This document shows, one piece after another, positions 26,388-35,971 of a stretch of 64,000 bases of DNA (the first letter of the stretch is position 1; each line of letters opens with the position of its first letter). The notes below the pieces were generated by a model, which was not told the DNA's origin, did not search any database, and was given only the letters and a program-made list of their open reading frames with translations. The stretch covers positions 1,860,001-1,924,000 of the forward strand of contig NZ_CP058907.1 in assembly GCF_013415845.1 (NCBI RefSeq), in the 5' to 3' direction. The DNA comes from Rhodopseudomonas palustris (lineage in GTDB: Bacteria > Pseudomonadota > Alphaproteobacteria > Rhizobiales > Xanthobacteraceae). The position numbers and the translations under genes are program-made.

Positions 26388-26410
26388 GGGGAGACGGCTG
26401 CCTCTCGCCG

Positions 26411-26521
26411 GTCATTCCGGGGCACGCGCGAAGCGCGTGAACCCGGAATCCCGAGCTGTCGATCGTCGGGTGTTTGCCACCTCGAGATTCCGGGTTCGCG
26501 CTACGCGCGCCCCGGAATGAC
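26411..26521. repeat. Palindromic intergenic repeat, family A copy 2
   Basis: gtcattccggggcacgcgcg at the left and gcgcgccccggaatgac at the right, with central acccggaat and gattccgggt arms. It follows the acyl-CoA dehydrogenase gene by 23 nt. Confidence 0.88.
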
Positions 26522-26540
26522 GGGTCTGGTTTAGCGCGCT

Positions 26541-26730
26541 GACGCACGCGATGGATGCGCGGGTTCGAGCCCGCGCATGACGTTCGTCAGGTTGATAGGC
26601 GTTGCCCCGCCTACAAACGTCATCCCCCGCGCATGCGGGGGATCCAGTATACGAGGGCGCTCATGGCAGATGCAGCGCAGAGCGACGAGCGCTCTGCGAT
26701 ACTGGGTCGCCCGGACGGGCCGGGCGATGA
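26541..26730. repeat. Compound intergenic repeat, family D copy 1
   Basis: Contains gcgatggatgcgcgggttcg, a gcccgcgcatgacg arm, the hairpin catcccccgcgcatgcggggga, and a right arm ggcgatgacgac. Shorter stretches match 44431-44541 (gatggat, gggtcgagcccggcgatgac). Together with the adjacent family A copy it fills the 376-nt gap between convergent genes; no gene is seen there. Confidence 0.65.
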
Positions 26731-26763
26731 CGACAGTGGATGTGTGTAGCTGAACGCCGCCGC

Positions 26764-28341
26764 TCAGTTCACCTGCCGGTCCTTGCCGCTCCAATACGGA
26801 TCGCGGAGCTGGCGGCGGAGGATCTTGCCGGAGGCGTTGCGGGGCAGGGCCGGGATGAAGTCAATCGACTTCGGCGTCTTGTAGCCGGCGATGCGGGTGC
26901 GGGTGAAGCCGATGATGTCCTGCGCGGTCGCTTCCTTGCCGGGCTTCATCACCACCACGGCCTTCACAGACTCGCCCCACTGATCGTCGGGCACGCCGAC
27001 CACCGCAACTTCGGCGACGTCGGGGTGATCGCAGATCGCGCTCTCGACCTCGGCCGGATAGATGTTCTCGCCGCCGGAGATGATCATGTCCTTGATGCGG
27101 TCATGGATGTAGACGTAGCCGTCCTCGTCCATGTAGCCGGCGTCGCCGGTGCGCAGCCAGTTGTCGCCGTCGATCGTCTTCTTGGTGGCGTCGGGGAGAT
27201 TCCAGTAGCCGACCATGTTGGAGCCGGAGCGGGTCGCGATCTCGCCGACCTGCCGCGGCGGCAGCGGTTTGCCGTCGGGATCGAGGATCGCGATCTCCAC
27301 GCCGGGCAGCGCCTTGCCGGCTGAGCGCATCCGTTCGAGCCCTTCGACGTGGTCCTCCGGTGGCAACGCCACGATGGTGCCGGTGGTCTCGGTCATGCCG
27401 TACATCTGCACGAAGCCGCACTTGAAGACGTCGATACATTCTTTCAGCAGCGCCGCCGGGATCGGCGAAGCACCGTACAGCATGTATTTCAGCCGCGAGA
27501 AATCGACCTCGCGAGCACGCGGCTGCCGCACCACGAACTGCATCGCGGCCGGCACCATGAACAGCTTGGTGATGCCGGACTGCTCGAAGAAATCGAGTAC
27601 CTTGGTCGGATCGAATTCACGCGCGATCACGCCCTTGGCGCCGTGATAGATCCCCATCATGCCCCAGCCGGAGCCGCCGATGTGGAACACCGGCATCGCC
27701 ACCAGCGAGACGTCGTCGGGCGACCATCGGTTCCACTCCGGCTTGTTGTCCTGGCCGGCGCGGACCAGGGACAGGAAGTTGGCGTGGCTGAGCATCGCGC
27801 CCTTCGGCTTGCCGGTGGTGCCGGAGGTGTAGAGCTGGATCGCGATGTCGGACGGCGCGATCGCGACCTGCGGATCATCGCTCGATTGCGCGTCGCGCCA
27901 TTTGGTGAAGTCCTGCCACTCCGGCGCGCCGCCTTCGGTGGTGATGATGGCGCGCACGCTCGGGATCTGGTCCTTGAGGCCGCGGACCTGATCGACGAAT
28001 TCCGGGCCGACGAACAGGATCGCCGCTTTGCAGTCCTCGACGATGTAGGCGATCTCCGGTCCGGCGAGCCGCCAGTTCACCGGCGCCATCACCGCCTTGG
28101 CTTTGATCGCGCCGGACCACAGCTCGAAATAGATGTCGCTGTTCTTGCCGAGATAGGCGATGCGCTCGTTCGGTTGCACGCCGGAGGCCTGCAGCGCGCG
28201 GGCGACCTGGTTGGTGTGGCGGTCGAAATCCGCAAAGGTGCTGATGCGGCCCTCGAACTCGTAGGCGATCTCGTTGCCGCGGGTGTTGGCCTGCGCACGG
28301 ATGACGTCGGCCAGCGTGGCCGGCTCGGCTGCCTCGGACAT
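26764..28341 (-). CDS. Fatty acid / acyl-CoA ligase (AMP-forming)
   Basis: 525 residues, normal for class I acyl-CoA synthetases. The phosphate-binding loop YTSGTTGKPKGAM lies near residue 172, the adenine motif YGMTETTG near 316, and the WLRTGDAGYMDEDGYVYIHDR hinge near 393 (Asp/Arg catalytic switch). The C-terminal lysine is in PRNASGKILRR. It activates a carboxylic acid to the CoA thioester via an acyl-adenylate. It is transcribed toward the acyl-CoA dehydrogenase gene with repeats between. It would supply the CoA substrate for the island, LvaE-like in role. Chain preference is unknown. Confidence 0.92.
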   Translation of the reverse strand: MSEAAEPATLADVIRAQANTRGNEIAYEFEGRISTFADFDRHTNQVARALQASGVQPNERIAYLGKNSDIYFELWSGAIKAKAVMAPVNWRLAGPEIAYIVEDCKAAILFVGPEFVDQVRGLKDQIPSVRAIITTEGGAPEWQDFTKWRDAQSSDDPQVAIAPSDIAIQLYTSGTTGKPKGAMLSHANFLSLVRAGQDNKPEWNRWSPDDVSLVAMPVFHIGGSGWGMMGIYHGAKGVIAREFDPTKVLDFFEQSGITKLFMVPAAMQFVVRQPRAREVDFSRLKYMLYGASPIPAALLKECIDVFKCGFVQMYGMTETTGTIVALPPEDHVEGLERMRSAGKALPGVEIAILDPDGKPLPPRQVGEIATRSGSNMVGYWNLPDATKKTIDGDNWLRTGDAGYMDEDGYVYIHDRIKDMIISGGENIYPAEVESAICDHPDVAEVAVVGVPDDQWGESVKAVVVMKPGKEATAQDIIGFTRTRIAGYKTPKSIDFIPALPRNASGKILRRQLRDPYWSGKDRQVN

Positions 28342-28483
28342 TGTCTCTCCCTTGGTATTGTTAGTTCGTTGCTTGTTGTTTTGTGCGAAGTCTGCCGTGC
28401 TTCGGCTGCAAACACAAGCGGGAGGGAATGTCGCGGGTGAGGTTGGGCGCCGGCGGGATTGATTAGTTGCTGAGGCGCGAGAG

Positions 28484-28621
28484 CCATCCCTCCCCCTTGC
28501 GGGGAGGGGCGGCCGAGCGAAGCGGAGGCCGGGGTGGGGGAGCCCCAGGCACTGAGCAAGGGGCGCGCCCCCACCCGACCGGCCTTACGGCCGGCCACCC
28601 TCCCCGCAAGGGGGAGGGATG
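28484..28621. repeat. Palindromic intergenic repeat, family C copy 1
   Basis: catccctcccccttgcgggg at the left mirrors ccccgcaagggggagggatg at the right. The centre has gcggaggccggggtggggga and a ggccggccttacggccggcc-like hairpin. Related but distinct copies lie at 54451 and 57475. It is between two same-strand genes. Confidence 0.85.
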
Positions 28622-28638
28622 TTTCGGCGAGCGCTTCG

Positions 28639-29511
28639 TTACCCCCGCTGCGCGCGGTCCTTTTCGTTCTGGGCTTTGATCGAGGCCTTGGCCTGATCCC
28701 AGTCGGCGTTGCTCCAGTCGCGGAGCTGGTAGAAATTGCCGCCCATCGCGAGGCCCTGGGCGCCGTCCATGGCGATGGTCTCGCCGCTGATCCAGTCGCA
28801 GCCGCCGGAGATCAGGAAGGTTGCGAGGTTCTGCAACTCCTCCATGGTGCCGACGCGGCCCATCGGGTTCATCTTGATGGTGCGTGCGCCGGCTTCGTCG
28901 CCCGGCTTGATCCGCTTGCTCATGCCCTCGGTCGGAATTTCGCCCGGCGCAATGGTGTTGAGACGGATGCCGTATTTACCCCATTCGGTGGCGAGCGACA
29001 TCGTCATGGCGTGGATCGCCGACTTGCTCATCGCCGACGGCACCACATAGGGGCTGCCGTTGCGCACCCAGGTGGTGGTGATCGACACCACGTTGCCGCG
29101 GTGGCCGCCGGCGATCCAGCGCTTGCCGACCGCGTGGGTGACGTAGAACGTGCCGTGCATCACGATGTTGGCGACGGCGTCGAAGCCGCGCGGGCTGAGA
29201 TCCTCACTCCGCGAGATGAAATTTCCCGCCGCGTTGTTGATCAGGTCGGTGAGCGGCCCGCTCTCGAAGATGGTCTCGACCATATGGTCGACTGCCGCAG
29301 CGTCGCGGATGTCGACGCCGTAGGTCATCACCTTGCCGCCGTACTGATCCATCAGTTCGGTCGCGGTCTCGTCGCACACGCCCTTGCGGCGGCCGCAGAT
29401 GTGCACTTCGGCGCCGAGCTGCAGGAAGCGCGCCGCCATCGCCTTGCCGAGGCCGGTGCCGCCACCGGTGACGAGGATGCGACGGCCGGCGAGAAGCTGA
29501 TCTGTGAACAT
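28639..29511 (-). CDS. SDR of the 2,4-dienoyl-CoA reductase (DECR) type
   Basis: 290 residues. The cofactor motif VTGGGTGLGKAMA lies near 14-27 and NNAAGNF near 91. The usual YxxxK is replaced by VVPSAMSKSAIHAM, with Ser and Lys at the positions seen in mitochondrial DECR, followed by SLATEWGKYGIRLN as in that family. This points to NADPH-dependent reduction of 2,4-dienoyl-CoA or a related enoyl-CoA, needed for unsaturated acyl chains. It lies upstream of the acyl-CoA ligase on the same strand with a family C repeat between. A crotonase gene is divergent from it. Confidence 0.87.
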   Translation of the reverse strand: MFTDQLLAGRRILVTGGGTGLGKAMAARFLQLGAEVHICGRRKGVCDETATELMDQYGGKVMTYGVDIRDAAAVDHMVETIFESGPLTDLINNAAGNFISRSEDLSPRGFDAVANIVMHGTFYVTHAVGKRWIAGGHRGNVVSITTTWVRNGSPYVVPSAMSKSAIHAMTMSLATEWGKYGIRLNTIAPGEIPTEGMSKRIKPGDEAGARTIKMNPMGRVGTMEELQNLATFLISGGCDWISGETIAMDGAQGLAMGGNFYQLRDWSNADWDQAKASIKAQNEKDRAQRG

Positions 29512-29618
29512 GAGAAAACCGCCCGGAAAAGTTGAAGTTGGTCGTTAATTAGGCGATTGACTAAATCCCGACAACGCTTTTCTGTAGCGGCGCTGCAAAA
29601 CAACGAAGGGACTGCCCG

Positions 29619-30431
29619 ATGAACGATCGCGTTTCGGTGACGATCACCGACGGCGTCGCCGATGTCCGGCTGGTACGTGCGGACAAGATGAATGCGCTCG
29701 ATGCCGCGATGTTCGAGGCGTTGGTGAACACCACCGAGCGGCTGGCGAACGAAAAGGGCGTGCGTGCCGTGGTGCTGTCGGGCGAGGGCAAGGCGTTCTG
29801 TGCCGGCCTCGACATGGGACGTTTCGCCGCGATGAAGGAGAGTGGCGGCAACGGAATTCCGGGAGGCGAATTTCGTGACCTGACCAAGCGCACCCATGGC
29901 CAGGCCAACGCGCCGCAGCAGGCGGTGTGGGGCTGGCGGATGCTCCCGGTGCCGGTGATTGCTGCGGTGCACGGTGTTGCATTCGGCGGCGGCTGTCAGC
30001 TCGCGCTCGGCGCGGACATCCGGTTGATAGCGCCGGACGCCAAGATGTCGGTCATGGAAATCAAATGGGGCCTGGTGCCGGACATGGCCGGCACGCCGAT
30101 CCTGGCGACGCTGCTGCGCGACGACGTGCTGCGCGAACTGACCTACACCGGACGGATCGTCGCGGCACACGAGGCGGTGAGCATCGGGCTCGCCACCAAG
30201 ATCGTCGACGATCCGTACCAGGTCGCGCTGGAGATGGCCCGCGAGATCGCCGGCAAGAATCCGGATGCGGTGCGCGCCGCCAAGCGGATGATGAACAAGC
30301 TCTCGGTCGATCCGGGGCCGGCGCTGCTCGCTGAGAGCGTCGAGCAGCAGAAGTTGATCGGCTCGCCGAACCAGACCGAAGCGGTGCGCGCGAATTTGGA
30401 AAAGCGCGCGCCCAACTTCATCGACGCATAG
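29619..30431 (+). CDS. Enoyl-CoA hydratase/isomerase family protein
   Basis: 270 residues. Motifs are VVLSGEGKAFCAGLDMGRFA and VHGVAFGGGCQLALGADIRL, then MEIKWGLVPDMAGTPIL. The first catalytic Glu of hydratases is replaced by Gln (GGCQLA), while an acidic residue remains in the second region (MEIKWGLVPD), as in several dienoyl-CoA isomerase-type members. It is divergent from the DECR-like SDR with a 107-nt spacer, so both may serve unsaturated acyl-CoA processing. A strong GC hairpin follows the stop. Confidence 0.9.
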   Translation: MNDRVSVTITDGVADVRLVRADKMNALDAAMFEALVNTTERLANEKGVRAVVLSGEGKAFCAGLDMGRFAAMKESGGNGIPGGEFRDLTKRTHGQANAPQQAVWGWRMLPVPVIAAVHGVAFGGGCQLALGADIRLIAPDAKMSVMEIKWGLVPDMAGTPILATLLRDDVLRELTYTGRIVAAHEAVSIGLATKIVDDPYQVALEMAREIAGKNPDAVRAAKRMMNKLSVDPGPALLAESVEQQKLIGSPNQTEAVRANLEKRAPNFIDA

Positions 30432-30463
30432 CGCTACGCGGCAAATACATGACTTATCGAGGG

Positions 30464-30488
30464 GACGCCGCGCGCATCGCGCGGCGTC
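30464..30488 (+). terminator. GC-rich hairpin after the crotonase gene
   Basis: gacgccgcgcg (30464-30474) pairs with cgcgcggcgtc (30478-30488) around a 3-nt loop, 11 bp, followed by ttcgctt. It probably separates the crotonase from the following CoA ligase transcript. Confidence 0.65.
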
Positions 30489-30579
30489 TTCGCTTATAAG
30501 CGTCGCATCAACGCGCTGCAGCGTGCGGTCATCATCGTGCGCTGGAGCCAACCCCGACCTCGAGAATCGGAGAGTAACA

Positions 30580-32124
30580 ATGTCCGAGAACCAGCTTTAT
30601 CACGGCATCATTTCCGGCGACCGCCGCCGCAGCTTCGACGAGGTGAACGCGCGCGTCGCGACCATCGCCGGCGGCCTGCAGGCGCTCGGCGTCAGGCCCG
30701 GCGATTGCGTTTGCGTGCTGATGCGCAACGACATCGCCTTTATGGAAGCGGTGTATGGCGTGATGACGCTCGGCGCCTATGCGGTGCCGGTGAATTGGCA
30801 TTTCAAGCCGGAAGAAGTCGGCTACATCATCGGCGATTCCGCCACGCGGGTGCTGATCGGCCACGCCGATCTGCTGCACAGCGTCGCCTCGGCGATTCCG
30901 GCAGACCTCACCGTGCTCAGTGTGCCGACGCCGCCCGAAGTGATCGCCAACTACAAGATTGCGCCGGATCATCTGTCGCCGCCAAACAATGCGATCGATT
31001 TCGACGGCTGGCTGGCGCAGCAGAAGCCGTATGACGGTCCGGCGCAGCCGCAGCCGCAGAACATGATCTACACCTCCGGCACCACTGGCCATCCGAAGGG
31101 CGTCAAGCGGTTCGCGCCGACTCCGGAGCAGGCCGCGCACGCCGAGAAGATGCGCGCGACGATCTACGGCCTTAAGCCGCAGGTGCGCGCGCTGTGCCCG
31201 GGGCCGCTGTATCACTCCGCGCCGAATTCGTTCGGCATCCGTGCCGGCAAGCTCGGCGGCGTGCTGGTGCTGATGCCGCGGTTCCACCCGGAGGAGTTCC
31301 TGCAATTGGTGCAGGAGCACAAGATCGACACCGTGTTCATGGTGCCGACGATGTTCATCCGGCTGATGAAGCTGCCCGCGGAGGTGCGCGCCAAGTACGA
31401 CGTCTCGTCGCTGCGCCACGTTATCCACGCCGCCGCGCCATGCCCGGCCGACGTCAAGCGCGCGATGATCGAGTGGTGGGGGCCGGTGATCTATGAGTTC
31501 TACGGCTCGACTGAATCGGGTGCGGTGACGTTCGCGACCTCCGAAGACGCGCTGAATAAGCCCGGCACGGTCGGCAAGATCGCGCACGGCGCTGAGCTGA
31601 AGTTCATCGACGACGACGGCAACGAAGTGCCGCAGGGCGAGATCGGCGAGATCTTCTCGCGGATCGCCGGAAATCCGGACTTCACCTATCACAACAAGCC
31701 GGAGAAACGCGCCGAGATCGACCGCGGCGGCTTCATCACCTCGGGCGACATGGGCTATCTCGACGACGACGGCTACGTGTTCATCTGTGATCGCAAGCGT
31801 GACATGGTGATCTCCGGCGGCGTCAACATCTATCCGGCCGAGATCGAGGCGGCACTGCACGCCGTGACGGGCGTGCACGACTGCGCGGTGTTCGGTATTC
31901 CGGACGCGGAGTTCGGCGAGGCGCTGATGGCGATGCTGGAGCCGCAGCCGGGTGTGACGCTCGACGAGAGCTTCATCCGCTCGCAACTCAAGCTGGCGCT
32001 GGCCGACTATAAGGTGCCGAAGCACATCAAGATCATGCCGGAACTGCCGCGCGAGGATTCCGGCAAGATCTTCAAGCGCCGCCTGCGCGATCCGTATTGG
32101 GCGAATGCCGGCCGAGTGATTTAG
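30580..32124 (+). CDS. AMP-dependent acyl-CoA synthetase/ligase
   Basis: 514 residues from the ATG at 30580, preceded by cggagag; the longer frame to 30523 is not supported. Motifs are MIYTSGTTGHPKGVKR near residue 160, EFYGSTESGAV near 305, FITSGDMGYLDDDGYVFICDRK near 385, and the C-terminal Lys in REDSGKIFKRRLRDPYW. The KRFAPTPEQ insertion after the P-loop is seen in a branch often found in steroid and isoprenoid-type clusters. It activates an unknown carboxylic acid. The 3' end overlaps the convergent histidine kinase stop by 4 nt. Confidence 0.9.
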   Translation: MSENQLYHGIISGDRRRSFDEVNARVATIAGGLQALGVRPGDCVCVLMRNDIAFMEAVYGVMTLGAYAVPVNWHFKPEEVGYIIGDSATRVLIGHADLLHSVASAIPADLTVLSVPTPPEVIANYKIAPDHLSPPNNAIDFDGWLAQQKPYDGPAQPQPQNMIYTSGTTGHPKGVKRFAPTPEQAAHAEKMRATIYGLKPQVRALCPGPLYHSAPNSFGIRAGKLGGVLVLMPRFHPEEFLQLVQEHKIDTVFMVPTMFIRLMKLPAEVRAKYDVSSLRHVIHAAAPCPADVKRAMIEWWGPVIYEFYGSTESGAVTFATSEDALNKPGTVGKIAHGAELKFIDDDGNEVPQGEIGEIFSRIAGNPDFTYHNKPEKRAEIDRGGFITSGDMGYLDDDGYVFICDRKRDMVISGGVNIYPAEIEAALHAVTGVHDCAVFGIPDAEFGEALMAMLEPQPGVTLDESFIRSQLKLALADYKVPKHIKIMPELPREDSGKIFKRRLRDPYWANAGRVI

Positions 32125-34922
32125 TTCGCCGCACTCTTGCGGTCTGTACCTGCCGTATCACCAGAAGTTTGGTGATCGGCGCGGTTCAGTGCGGCGCGCA
32201 CCAGCCGCGCCAGATCGGCGCGGCGGAACGGCTTGGACAGCAGCAGCACGCCGGGATCGAGCCGGCCGTGATGCATGATCGCATTCTCGGTGTAGCCCGA
32301 GGTGTACAGCACCTTCACCGGCCGCAGCCGCGCCACCGCGTCGGCAAGCTCGCGGCCGTTCATGCCGCCGGGCATGATGATGTCGGTGAGGAGCAGATCG
32401 AACGGCGTGCCGCGCCGCACTTCCGCCAACGCTGCGGCGCCGTCGGCGGCCGCGATGGTGCGATAGCCGAGACCTCGGAGCTGGGCGAGCGCGAAGTTGC
32501 GCACCAGCTCGTCGTCTTCGACCAGCAGGATGGTCTCGGTGCCGCCTTCGACCGGCGTGATCGAGGGCAGGGCATCGATGTCGGAGTCCGCGCGCGGCAG
32601 ATACAGCCGGATCGTGGTGCCGTGCTGCTCCTCGCTGTAGATCTGGACGTGGCCGTTGGACTGTTTGACGAAGCCGTACACCATGCTCAGCCCGAGGCCG
32701 GTGCCCTTGCCGACGCTCTTGGTGGTGAAGAACGGCTCGAATGCTTTCTCCAGCACGTCCGGCGCCATGCCGAAGCCGGAGTCGCTGACCGCGATCATCA
32801 CGTAGCGGCCCGGCTTCACCTCGGGGTGGTGTTCGGCGTAGTCGTCGTCGAGCATCACATTGGCGGTCTCGAACAGCAGCTTGCCGCCGTTCGGCATTGC
32901 GTCGCGTGCATTGACGGCAAGATTCAGTAGCGCTGAGGACAGTTGCGACGGATCGATCAGCGCGGGATCGACCGTGGGATCGAGCCGGGTGTCGATCGCG
33001 ATGTGCTCACCGATGGTCGGCCGCAGCAGCTGCTTGATATTCGACACCACGGTGTTGACGTCGATATTGCGCGGCTGCAGCGGCTGTTTGCGGGCGAAGG
33101 CGAGCAGTTGCCTGGTCAGATCGGCGCCGCGTTCGGCGGCCTGATCGATCATCTTGGCGATGGTGACGAGGTCCGGGCGATCGGTCAGCTCGTCGAGCAG
33201 GATCTCGGCGGTGCCGCTGATCACCGTCAGCATATTGTTGAAGTCGTGCGCGACGCCGCCGGTGAGCTGGCCGATCGCCTCCAGTTTCTGCGCCTGGTGC
33301 AGCCGCCGCTCTGTTTCCTTCAGCTCGGAGACGTCGCTGAACACCACAACCGCGCCGCTGATCGTGCCGTCGGCCTCGCGGATCGGCCGCGCGTTGCCGG
33401 AGACATAGACAATCTTGTCGCTGCCGAGCACATGGACGACGAACTCGAAGCGATCGATCGGCTCGCCGCGCATCGCCCGCCGTCCGGGACGCTGATCGAC
33501 CTCCAGCGGGGTGACGCCGTCGGCGAGGAACGACTCGACCGAGGTTTCCCAGGTCGGGCCAGTGATGCCGGTGGGCGAGGTGCGCAGCGCCACCGCGGCG
33601 GGGTTCTCATAGACGATGACCCCTTCGGTATCGACCAGCAGCACGGCCTCGGCCATCGCATTCATGATCGATTCGAAGATCTCCTTCTCGCGGCGGAGCG
33701 CCGCGGTCTTCTCGCGCGACTCCTGCATCGTCGACGAGAAGGCCTCGGCCAGGACGCCGATCTCGCCGCCGGCGTTGCGCGGCAGCGTCAGCGGCCCGCC
33801 GCCACTAAGGCTTTCGACCGCACGGGTCATTTCCGAGAGTGGCCGTGCCAGGCTGCGGGCGAACGCCACCGCCAGCGCGATTGCCACCAGCACCGCAAAG
33901 CTACCGCCGACAAGTGTCGACTTTCCCCATGCCAGCATCGGGCCGCGGATCATGTCGTGTTCGGCGATCGCTTCGACCAGCGCCAGGGGCGTCTCGGTGC
34001 CGGCGTTCATCGGCTGATAGGCGACGCCGAACCGGTCGCCGTTGCGGCTTTCGATCACGGCCGGAGTCCAGCGGTCGTTCGCCAGCGCCTCGGCAAGCGC
34101 GGGAAAATCCTGCTCCAGGGTCGAGGGAAAGCCGATCGCCAAGTCGCCTCGGGAAGCGTCCGGGTGGAACAAGTAGTGCCCCTTGTCGTCCACCACATAG
34201 ATCTTCGACGACGCCAGCACCGGATCTTTCAGCCGCTCGAACGGCCTTCTCAGGTCGATCGTCGCGGCCAGCACGCCGAACCGCGCGCCTTCGTCGCTGA
34301 ACACCGGGGTGACGACCCGAATGATGGGACGCAGCGCCGCTGCGTCTTGCTGTGGAGGGGGGGCGGACGGCTGCTCGATCGGCTCGAACTCGACGTTCGA
34401 GATCAGAATCTCGCCGTCCTTGGCCGACATGCCGAGCTCGATGATCTCGCGTCCACCCGCGAACGCTAACTGTTCATCTGGAACCACGCGGATCTTGCCG
34501 GTTGTCTGACGTTCGACCCGGACGATGTCGCGCCCCTGGTTGGCGACGCCGATCAGCCGGTAGCGTGCGAAGTCCGGTTTGTTTTCCAGTTCCAGCGCCA
34601 GGCGGCGGCCGATCCGTTCGCGCCATTGCGGCAGGCTCTCCCCGCCGGCGACGGTCTTCGACGGGTCGAGGCTGAGTTCGATCAGCTCGTCGATGCCGAT
34701 GATGTGGCGGAAGCCCATTAGATCGGCGGTGGCGCCGTTCACGAGGTGGGACAGCTCGCGCGCCTGCCAGCTCGCATTGGCATTGAGGCCCGCCAGCGTC
34801 CGTTCGACGGCGACCGGTGCGATATTGCGATAGCCGAGATAGCCGACCCCGATTGCGGTCAGCATTGCCGTCGACATCACCAAGATCGCCAGCCTAGTCG
34901 AAAGCGTCAGCCCCTTGCGCAC
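32121..34922 (-). CDS. Hybrid sensor histidine kinase (Cache-like sensor, HAMP, PAS, HisKA, HATPase, REC)
   Basis: 933 residues. Order: transmembrane helix about 10-30; periplasmic sensor about 35-330, with Cache-like features ([14 protein letters not shown] near 241); second helix about 335-356; HAMP about 357-410; PAS about 415-535. Then HisKA with His559 in GGVAHDFNN, and HATPase with [11 protein letters not shown] near 668, DSGFGMAP near 714 and [13 protein letters not shown] near 738. The C-terminal receiver has phospho-acceptor Asp847 in [10 protein letters not shown]. This HDFNN subtype often transfers phosphate internally or to a separate regulator. No output regulator is adjacent. 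Stop codons of this gene and the CoA ligase overlap tail to tail by 4 nt. Confidence 0.92.
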   Translation of the reverse strand: MRKGLTLSTRLAILVMSTAMLTAIGVGYLGYRNIAPVAVERTLAGLNANASWQARELSHLVNGATADLMGFRHIIGIDELIELSLDPSKTVAGGESLPQWRERIGRRLALELENKPDFARYRLIGVANQGRDIVRVERQTTGKIRVVPDEQLAFAGGREIIELGMSAKDGEILISNVEFEPIEQPSAPPPQQDAAALRPIIRVVTPVFSDEGARFGVLAATIDLRRPFERLKDPVLASSKIYVVDDKGHYLFHPDASRGDLAIGFPSTLEQDFPALAEALANDRWTPAVIESRNGDRFGVAYQPMNAGTETPLALVEAIAEHDMIRGPMLAWGKSTLVGGSFAVLVAIALAVAFARSLARPLSEMTRAVESLSGGGPLTLPRNAGGEIGVLAEAFSSTMQESREKTAALRREKEIFESIMNAMAEAVLLVDTEGVIVYENPAAVALRTSPTGITGPTWETSVESFLADGVTPLEVDQRPGRRAMRGEPIDRFEFVVHVLGSDKIVYVSGNARPIREADGTISGAVVVFSDVSELKETERRLHQAQKLEAIGQLTGGVAHDFNNMLTVISGTAEILLDELTDRPDLVTIAKMIDQAAERGADLTRQLLAFARKQPLQPRNIDVNTVVSNIKQLLRPTIGEHIAIDTRLDPTVDPALIDPSQLSSALLNLAVNARDAMPNGGKLLFETANVMLDDDYAEHHPEVKPGRYVMIAVSDSGFGMAPDVLEKAFEPFFTTKSVGKGTGLGLSMVYGFVKQSNGHVQIYSEEQHGTTIRLYLPRADSDIDALPSITPVEGGTETILLVEDDELVRNFALAQLRGLGYRTIAAADGAAALAEVRRGTPFDLLLTDIIMPGGMNGRELADAVARLRPVKVLYTSGYTENAIMHHGRLDPGVLLLSKPFRRADLARLVRAALNRADHQTSGDTAGTDRKSAAN

Positions 34923-35080
34923 GTGTGACCCTCCTGGGGCACAATGCTACGCTGGGCTTTCGCGACGCCGCAACGACGCGGGGCAAATGCGCTGAGTTTT
35001 CTTTGGATACTTTATAATTGGAAGTTCCTGTGCGGGGAACCGGGAATTAGTAGTCGCGATGTTGGTATCCACGTCCGCGA

Positions 35081-35971
35081 TTAGCTCGCAGATGTTGCCG
35101 ACAATTCAGCAAGTAGTGCTTTCTCAGCCTGACTGTTGCTGTGTTCCTTGTGTCGCAAAAGATGAAATGCGCGACGCGGCAGATCGAATCGAAGACTATA
35201 CAACGTGCCGGCGGCGAGTGACGGCGCGGCGACGAGCCCGGAGATCGCGGTGGCGCAGTCGGAGCTTTCGACCGCAGCCCGGATTGCTTCGTTGGACGGC
35301 AATTCGAGGCGCACCTCGAGATCAGACAGCGCAAGTCCGCTGCGCTGCAGCGCAGCTTCGAACATCGCGCGCGTGCCGGAGCCGCGTTCGCGCAGCACCC
35401 AGCCGGTGGTGGTGAGCTTGGCGGAGGTCAGGCGTTGCAGTGAGCGCCAGGGATGGTCGCGGCCGACCACGATCACCAGATCGTCGCCGCCGATCGGCGT
35501 GGCGCTGAGCAGTGGGTCGTCGACGTCGCCTTCGATGAGGCCGAGATCGGCGCGACCTTCGCGCACGATCGCGGCGACCTGCTCGGTGTTGGTGATCGTC
35601 AGTTGCAGCGCAATGCCGGGATAACGTTGCCGGAATCGCAGCAGCCGCTGCGGCAGCCAGTAATTGCCCGCGGTCTGGCTGGCAGCGACGCTGAGCGAAC
35701 CGCGTTTCAGGCCGGCGATGTCGTCGAGCGCCTGTGCGGCGGCGCGGGCACGGGCGAGCACCGCGCGGGCCTCGCCGAGGAAGTCGCGCCCGGCCTGGGT
35801 GAGCACGATGCCGCGCCCGACGCGGTCGAATAGCTTCACGCCGTGACGCGCTTCCAGCGCGGCGATCGCCGCGCTGGTGGCCGATTGGGTGAGGTTCAGT
35901 CCGCTCGCGGCGCGGGTCATGTGCTGCTGTTCGGCGACCGCGATGAAGATGCGGAGCTGCTCGAGTGTCAT
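35081..35971 (-). CDS. LysR-family regulator paired with the YeiH-type exporter
   Basis: 296 residues from the ATG at 35971, with aggatgg 5-10 nt before; the very long in-frame extension to 37054 is antisense-like shadow over the exporter gene. The HTH is at residues 1-58 ([20 protein letters not shown]) and the effector domain resembles the CysB/CbbR-type binding fold. Its start overlaps the exporter stop (ATGA), so it is translated from the same transcript. It probably controls this operon. The effector is unknown; sulfur compounds are possible from its partner. Confidence 0.92.
   Translation of the reverse strand: MTLEQLRIFIAVAEQQHMTRAASGLNLTQSATSAAIAALEARHGVKLFDRVGRGIVLTQAGRDFLGEARAVLARARAAAQALDDIAGLKRGSLSVAASQTAGNYWLPQRLLRFRQRYPGIALQLTITNTEQVAAIVREGRADLGLIEGDVDDPLLSATPIGGDDLVIVVGRDHPWRSLQRLTSAKLTTTGWVLRERGSGTRAMFEAALQRSGLALSDLEVRLELPSNEAIRAAVESSDCATAISGLVAAPSLAAGTLYSLRFDLPRRAFHLLRHKEHSNSQAEKALLAELSATSAS

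Noticed and set aside
28484..28621. Insertion sequence or transposon end
   Set aside because: No transposase gene is nearby, and the same palindrome occurs elsewhere as a stand-alone intergenic repeat.
30532..32025. 497-residue minus-strand frame
   Set aside because: Antisense to the acyl-CoA ligase, shadow composition.
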